A stretch of DNA of 32,397 bases from Priapulus caudatus (lineage: Eukaryota > Priapulida > Priapulimorpha > Priapulimorphida > Priapulidae), in the NCBI RefSeq assembly GCF_000485595.1, contig NW_014577577.1:94858-127254 (forward strand). Direction: 5' to 3'. The notes beneath the pieces were generated by a model. That model was not told where the DNA came from. It saw nothing but the letters and a program-made list of their open reading frames with translations, and did not search any database. Below are positions 28,537 to 32,397 of the stretch, in pieces. Positions within the stretch are counted from its first letter, which is position 1, and every line of letters begins with the position of its first letter. Made by a program: the position numbers and the translations under genes.

Positions 28537-31500
28537 CTGTGAGAGACGAAATGCGTACGGAGGGTGTCATTCAATTTATAAGATTACAGCCCCTTTGACC
28601 ACATCTCAGTTTGTTCAGCAAACATTAAGAGTTTCCAGTCGAGCCACCCGACTGTACAAACGAGTCAAAACTTTTGCTACGAGAAAGACTGTTGATATCT
28701 CTCTACCAGGTGCCATGAAGTCACCTGACTTTTGGAACCAGAATGTGCTAGAAGCTGAAACCATGGTAGAGGCCTAATCTGATCTGACAAAACCTATAGT
28801 AGAACAACTACAACTAACGGGTAAACAATCGACCAACAAGATAACAAACAGGTATATACCAACAGGTAGCAAAAAGGAAACAACAGGTAAGAAATGACGA
28901 CCGACGAATCGAGCCGCGTACCGCACTCACCGAAGATGAAGTTGTACTGAGCAAGTTGAGCATTGCGAATCTTCTTGTTCAGCGTGGTTCCGTGGTCGGT
29001 GTCCGTATCGCAGATGAAGCCTGCGTCGTGCACCTGCTTCGTCACCTCGCTTGCGTACTCGTCAAACTGCGCCCCGACGGGCACGACGATCGCTTGTCGT
29101 GGCGACAGCCAGAACGGCCTGCGATGGATGCAAGCAGACGAGCGTCGTAAATACAAGAACGTCTCACCATCCTCTCTGTGCTAGTTTATCCTTCCCACGA
29201 CAGCACGTAGAGTTCACAGAGGCATTTTCTTTTTATGTACACACAGAAAGGTTTGAGCACGCTGACAGTTGCATCAGATGCATTGCATTTGGTGATTAAT
29301 GCAACAATTTCTCTGCGAGTTTATCTGTCTTACGACCGCACGTAGTTTGCAAAAAGGCGTTTTCTTTTTAGATATACGCAGAGGAGTTTTTGAGCAAACT
29401 GATAGTTGTATCGGTTATATCACATGCGGTGATTAAAGTAACTTTGGAGATTACAACATGTAGGCTGTAAGATTGAAACCACGGTAGAACTGACCATTTT
29501 CCACCGCAGCTTTCCGTCAGTATGGCTATCATTCGTTCGACCGATCCGAGAATGGCCCTGTGTATCATGACCGGTCGTTTCTTCTCCTCCCCACTGTAAA
29601 CAGACGGAGCCTATCTTTGCAAGAATGCAATGCACTGTGTAGACACTTCAGTGACAGCACACAATTGTAATTCTTCCTAGTCAACATTCATAAGAAAAAA
29701 ATTCATAATTTATCAAATTTTTCATTATGAATGAATGATTTATGATACGAAAACTTCACAGAAGAAGTCTGGATGTAATATTATATATCACCATTTTAAA
29801 ATGCTGGTTTCCTTTTTCCGTAACAACATATTGTGCTTTTATATTTTGTTTTCAGGCAGTATTGACAGCATGTGCTGTTTTTCCCAATTTTTCTTTCACA
29901 GCTTCACTGCAAACTAGTCTGCATTCCTTGATCATCTTGTCTCATTAAAGGGAGAGTTTACTCTAGGTTCAAGGGTTATTTTTTGTTAATTTGGGTTATA
30001 ATTACGCTACATAAAAAGTTTCATGGTTCAATCACCATTAGAAATATTGTTAAAGAATGTTTTAAAACTAACGACTACAGTTTGATTACAACGACGGTGG
30101 CGCCACTCAAAGCGCACGATCTGATAAGTTGCGCAAAACCACTTTCCAGCCAAGGGCTACAGACCGAGGGTGTTTCTTATTTATTCATTTAAAAGCAAAA
30201 GGATTGTAATATCTTATAAACGACATATAGTTTCAGTTATAATATGGATAAATTTGCCCTAAAATGAATATCGTTCGGTTAAATAGCATTTAGGTATAAA
30301 TATAATTGCACTTTTGTGATTAGCCCTCGGTCTGTAACCTGCAAAATAAATTGGCAAATACGCAACTTTTTCAGGTGGCAGCACGGTTGCGGATGTCATG
30401 GCGTCGTTCAAATTTCGTAGCGTTGATGTGTAATTAATTATAACAATTAAATTAGGTATCTGGTAACAAATACGTGTGGGTATAGACGATTTGTTATACA
30501 GTAAGTACAGTTGTATGCAGTAAAATCCTAGAGGCTACTGTCTCATTAAGTTACAAACCATGCACAGTTGACACACACATATACTACAATACTTTAATAT
30601 TCCGAAGTGTGAAATAACTTTAAAGCTACTACAGTTAACGAAATAATATCACACATGAGTTAAATTCAAGATAAAACCAATAAACTTGACCCACAACTTT
30701 TTCGGTGAAATTTTAAATTTCCAACAGCTCAACAGATGGCAGCACACACACACACACACACCTATCGTATTGCAGATTGAATCTCTCCGGCAGCTGGAAG
30801 TCTAGCTGGATGGTGGCGCACTGGTGTGACCGCCGCAGCGCGTCCTGGATCGTGATGTCAATCTACAAAAACACATAGATGCCGCGTGACGTCATTGTGA
30901 GTGTATCAATACGTCAGTGTATCGTCTTGTCGCTATACAACGCGCGGTCATTTTAATTGATTGTGACAAAAGACGACACACGAGCAAAGCCGTGCAAGCA
31001 GACCTCCCTCCATAGAAGGAACACCTTTCCAGAAAGGACACTTTTGGCGTTTTCATCTAGCGGCAGCTACACAGTGAAACTACCTCTATATATATAGTAC
31101 AGACACCCGTCCATGAAAAATTTTCCGCTGCAAAAGAAATTTCCCCCATCGAACGTAATCTACACAGTAAAAACACCTCTATACTACAGACACGTGACTA
31201 ATGAAAAAAAATTTCGGCATTTCACGACCTTTTTACACGTGGGGGGGGGGTTCACTTTCGATGCAAGCGAACCTCAAGCGAACGAAACGCGCGAGACGAA
31301 CCTTCGGTCCGTAAAACGCTCCGTCCGCCGGGTTTATCGTCCACGGAGACCCGAAAGCATCGAGACTCTCTGCTAGCTGCTTCTCGGCATTGTCCCACAC
31401 GTCGACGGTGCCGAGGTACGTGTCCGGCCGCGTCGCCAGATACAACTTGAAGGTGAAGCCGAACGTCACGTAAACCTTGTTGAGAAACTCCAGGCAGCCA

Positions 31501-32038
31501 TTTATCTCGCTCCTGATCTGTATGCGCAATGGTAGCGCGAAACAATTTATTTTTAGTTTAGATTAAATATTAAATACTTATTTTTAATTAATTTTTTTAT
31601 TAGTTCTTTTTTTTTGGGTACTGTGACAGACCGGTCTGTCCGTACGAGATTATTATGCACATCATCGCACGTCGTTGCTAGACTGGTCTAGCTAAACCAG
31701 CTTACGCACGATTTCTGCCGGTGCATGCTAAACTTTAAACTTTGCGGCACTTAGTTGCTAAGGGGTGTTTTAGAACGCCCCTATAGCAATGTGGATGTAG
31801 GACTCGAGCCACCCTCCGGTCACGGCAGGTGAACTGGTCGATTTCTATTCCAATTTAACAACTTTTTTAACTAACCTGGTCTTGCGTGCAGAATATGTGA
31901 GCGTCGTCCTGTTGAAAGCGGCGCACTCTGGTGAGACCGGACAGCGCGCCCGAAAGCTCGTTCCTATGCAGGACTCCGAAGTCGGCCAAGCGGATCGGCA
32001 GCTCTCTCCACGAGCGCGGCCGATGGTCGAAGATCAAA
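28391..32038 (-). CDS. TARS1: Threonyl-tRNA synthetase, C-terminal part (6 exons; 5' end outside window)
   Basis: Exons in transcript order are 32038-31876, 31517-31302, 30862-30762, 29593-29495, 29118-28931 and 28536-28391. All phases agree and yield about 303 residues, equal to the last ~40% of a 723-residue cytosolic enzyme. It attaches threonine to tRNA-Thr. Class II motif 2 is seen as [20 protein letters not shown] with [20 protein letters not shown] and motif 3 [14 protein letters not shown] follow, then the anticodon-binding domain from [15 protein letters not shown] to [17 protein letters not shown] and [11 protein letters not shown]. Two zinc-ligand histidines (in DDAHIF and IHRA) are present; the Cys ligand falls in the missing upstream exon. 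TARS2 is less likely. It is tandem with MAP1 on the same strand. Confidence 0.96.
28931..29118 (-). CDS. TARS1: Threonyl-tRNA synthetase anticodon-binding exon
   Basis: It encodes [20 protein letters not shown], then [11 protein letters not shown] and [17 protein letters not shown]. This is the start of the HGTP anticodon-binding domain. Confidence 0.95.
29170..29446. repeat. Tandem duplication (2 units of about 137 bp) at an intron
   Basis: CGCACGTAG / AGCACGTAG, GGCATTTTCTTTTT / GGCGTTTTCTTTTT, GAGCACGCTGACAGTTG / GAGCAAACTGATAGTTG and GGTGATTAA recur in the same order with a spacing of about 137 bp. Both units lie within the 376-bp intron between the motif 3 and anticodon-binding exons. 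Confidence 0.75.
29495..29593 (-). CDS. TARS1: Threonyl-tRNA synthetase exon with motif 3
   Basis: It encodes [20 protein letters not shown] then [13 protein letters not shown], with the class II motif 3 Arg and the zinc-binding His. It joins its neighbours by split Ser and Trp codons. The segment before RPVMIH is shorter than in human. Confidence 0.94.
29945..30549 (+). mobile_element. TTAA-bounded MITE, copy 2 (605 bp), piggyBac-like
   Basis: This is the direct-orientation sister of 17716-18371, bounded by TTAA on both sides. Inverted, the right end reads TTAATGAGACAGTAGCCTCT, against TTAAAGGGAGAGTTTACTCT at the left end. Many single-base deletions relative to copy 1 shorten it by about 50 bp. 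It lies in a threonyl-tRNA synthetase intron. Confidence 0.8.
30762..30862 (-). CDS. TARS1: Threonyl-tRNA synthetase exon [12 protein letters not shown]
   Basis: It encodes [20 protein letters not shown] then [13 protein letters not shown]. The donor falls in a (CA)n run, so GTGTGTGTG starts the intron. It ends with two bases of a Ser codon. Confidence 0.94.
31067..31218. repeat. Two direct copies of a mariner-like end sequence
   Basis: CTACACAGTGAAACTACCTC, TAGTACAGACACC and CATGAAAAATTTTCCGC (from 31067) are repeated as CTACACAGTAAAAACACCTC, ATACTACAGACAC and AATGAAAAAAAATTTCGGC (from about 31161). The CAGT(A/G)AAACCTCTATACTACAGACAC type of end is common in Tc1/mariner-like MITEs. Both copies face the same way, in a threonyl-tRNA synthetase intron. 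Confidence 0.6.
31302..31517 (-). CDS. TARS1: Threonyl-tRNA synthetase catalytic exon
   Basis: It encodes [40 protein letters not shown], then WDNAEKQL and [11 protein letters not shown] and DGAFYGPK are invariant in the catalytic core. It is 72 codons long, phase 0 to phase 0, with the less usual donor GTTCGT. Confidence 0.95.
31625..31789. repeat. Cluster of short dyads in a threonyl-tRNA synthetase intron
   Basis: GACAGACCGGTCTGTC (31625-31640) is a perfect 16-bp palindrome. GCTAGACTGGTCTAGC (31677-31692) is one except for its two central bases. A stem-loop TTGCTAAGGGGTGTT ... AACGCCCCTATAGCAA follows at 31755-31789. All lie between two coding exons. Confidence 0.7.
31876..32038 (-). CDS. 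TARS1: Threonyl-tRNA synthetase exon with motif 2
   Basis: It encodes (C)[40 protein letters not shown] and [14 protein letters not shown]. The catalytic motif 2 Arg (HRNE) and the zinc-binding His (DDAH) are intact. It begins one base after a split Cys codon and ends in phase 0 before GTTAGT. Confidence 0.95.
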
Positions 32039-32397
32039 CTAAAATGCAAGCACTCGCCTCCGTTAATTACCTTGCCAAAGGAAACCGGAGGTGACCAAGT
32101 GTGAAATTGTGCGTTTCACTGCAGGTGTGCATAAACATTTGACGTTTGTAAACTAGAAGCTGTGTGAAATGCACGCCGTGATTGACGCGTCGACTTTAAT
32201 TTTCGCATTATGTTTATTATTATGATCGTCGGCATTACGCATTGAGCGGTCAAGTGGGTACAAGTCAGACTCCTCATTTAGAAGGATGGTCAGTACTAGA
32301 GTTCTGCTACGTTATCAGTAACGTGTTTTACCAGTGTCCACTCTCACTCACCAGTGTCCACTCTCACTCACCAGTGTACACTCTCACTCACCAGTGT
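32039..32397. other. Threonyl-tRNA synthetase intron running off the window, with a 20-bp tandem repeat
   Basis: No exon with the expected NCPGH zinc-ligand motif is present, so the upstream exon lies outside. From 32331 to the edge there are 3.3 copies of CCAGTGTCCACTCTCACTCA, one with a single change, and the array continues beyond the window. Confidence 0.8.

Noticed and set aside
28358-28777. 139-codon plus-strand frame
   Set aside because: Its first half is antisense to the last threonyl-tRNA synthetase exon and the rest is intron.

Overview
The window is nuclear DNA from an animal, most likely an invertebrate. It holds three intron-containing housekeeping or cytoskeletal genes with GT..AG introns, separated and interrupted by many small DNA-transposon remnants and microsatellites. 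I see no bacterial, organellar or viral gene. The phylum cannot be fixed from the sequence. The terminal inverted repeats and CpG-rich exons resemble those of marine invertebrate genomes, but that is an impression and not a determination.

Layout. 1-660 is GA/GT simple sequence. About 660-5420 is a very large, degenerate palindrome (inverted duplication). Its arms share a hAT-type MITE, and its centre holds AT-, TG- and CpG-rich sequence. 5420-6618 is non-coding with one more MITE. 6670-8807 (+) is CCDC124 in four coding exons. 8808-12720 is intergenic, with repeats and a CpG-rich block at its right end. 12725-13298 is a 17-unit minisatellite. 13272-24995 (-) is a MAP1/Futsch-family gene in five coding exons, with its introns full of MITEs. 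24996-28390 is intergenic and holds several well-delimited TIR elements. 28391-32038 (-) is the 3' half (six exons) of a threonyl-tRNA synthetase gene that continues beyond the right edge.

All exon joins were tested by reading phase and by continuity with the remembered family sequence. They fit without gaps except at one place: MAP1 exon 5 changes frame inside a run of C-tracts (13454-13476), just before the conserved light-chain C-terminus.

Most notable are: the minisatellite whose unit is the last codons and stop of MAP1; the 4.8-kb palindrome carrying the same transposon insertion in both arms; the MAP1-CCDC124 neighbourhood, which resembles the human MAP1S-CCDC124 linkage; a set of short TIR elements with exact 9-bp target duplications around the MAP1 5' end; and two TTAA-bounded ~0.6-kb copies of one piggyBac-like element, in introns of MAP1 and of the threonyl-tRNA synthetase gene. 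CCDC124 and the threonyl-tRNA synthetase both serve translation and MAP1 serves microtubules. Nothing here shows that the three genes act together.
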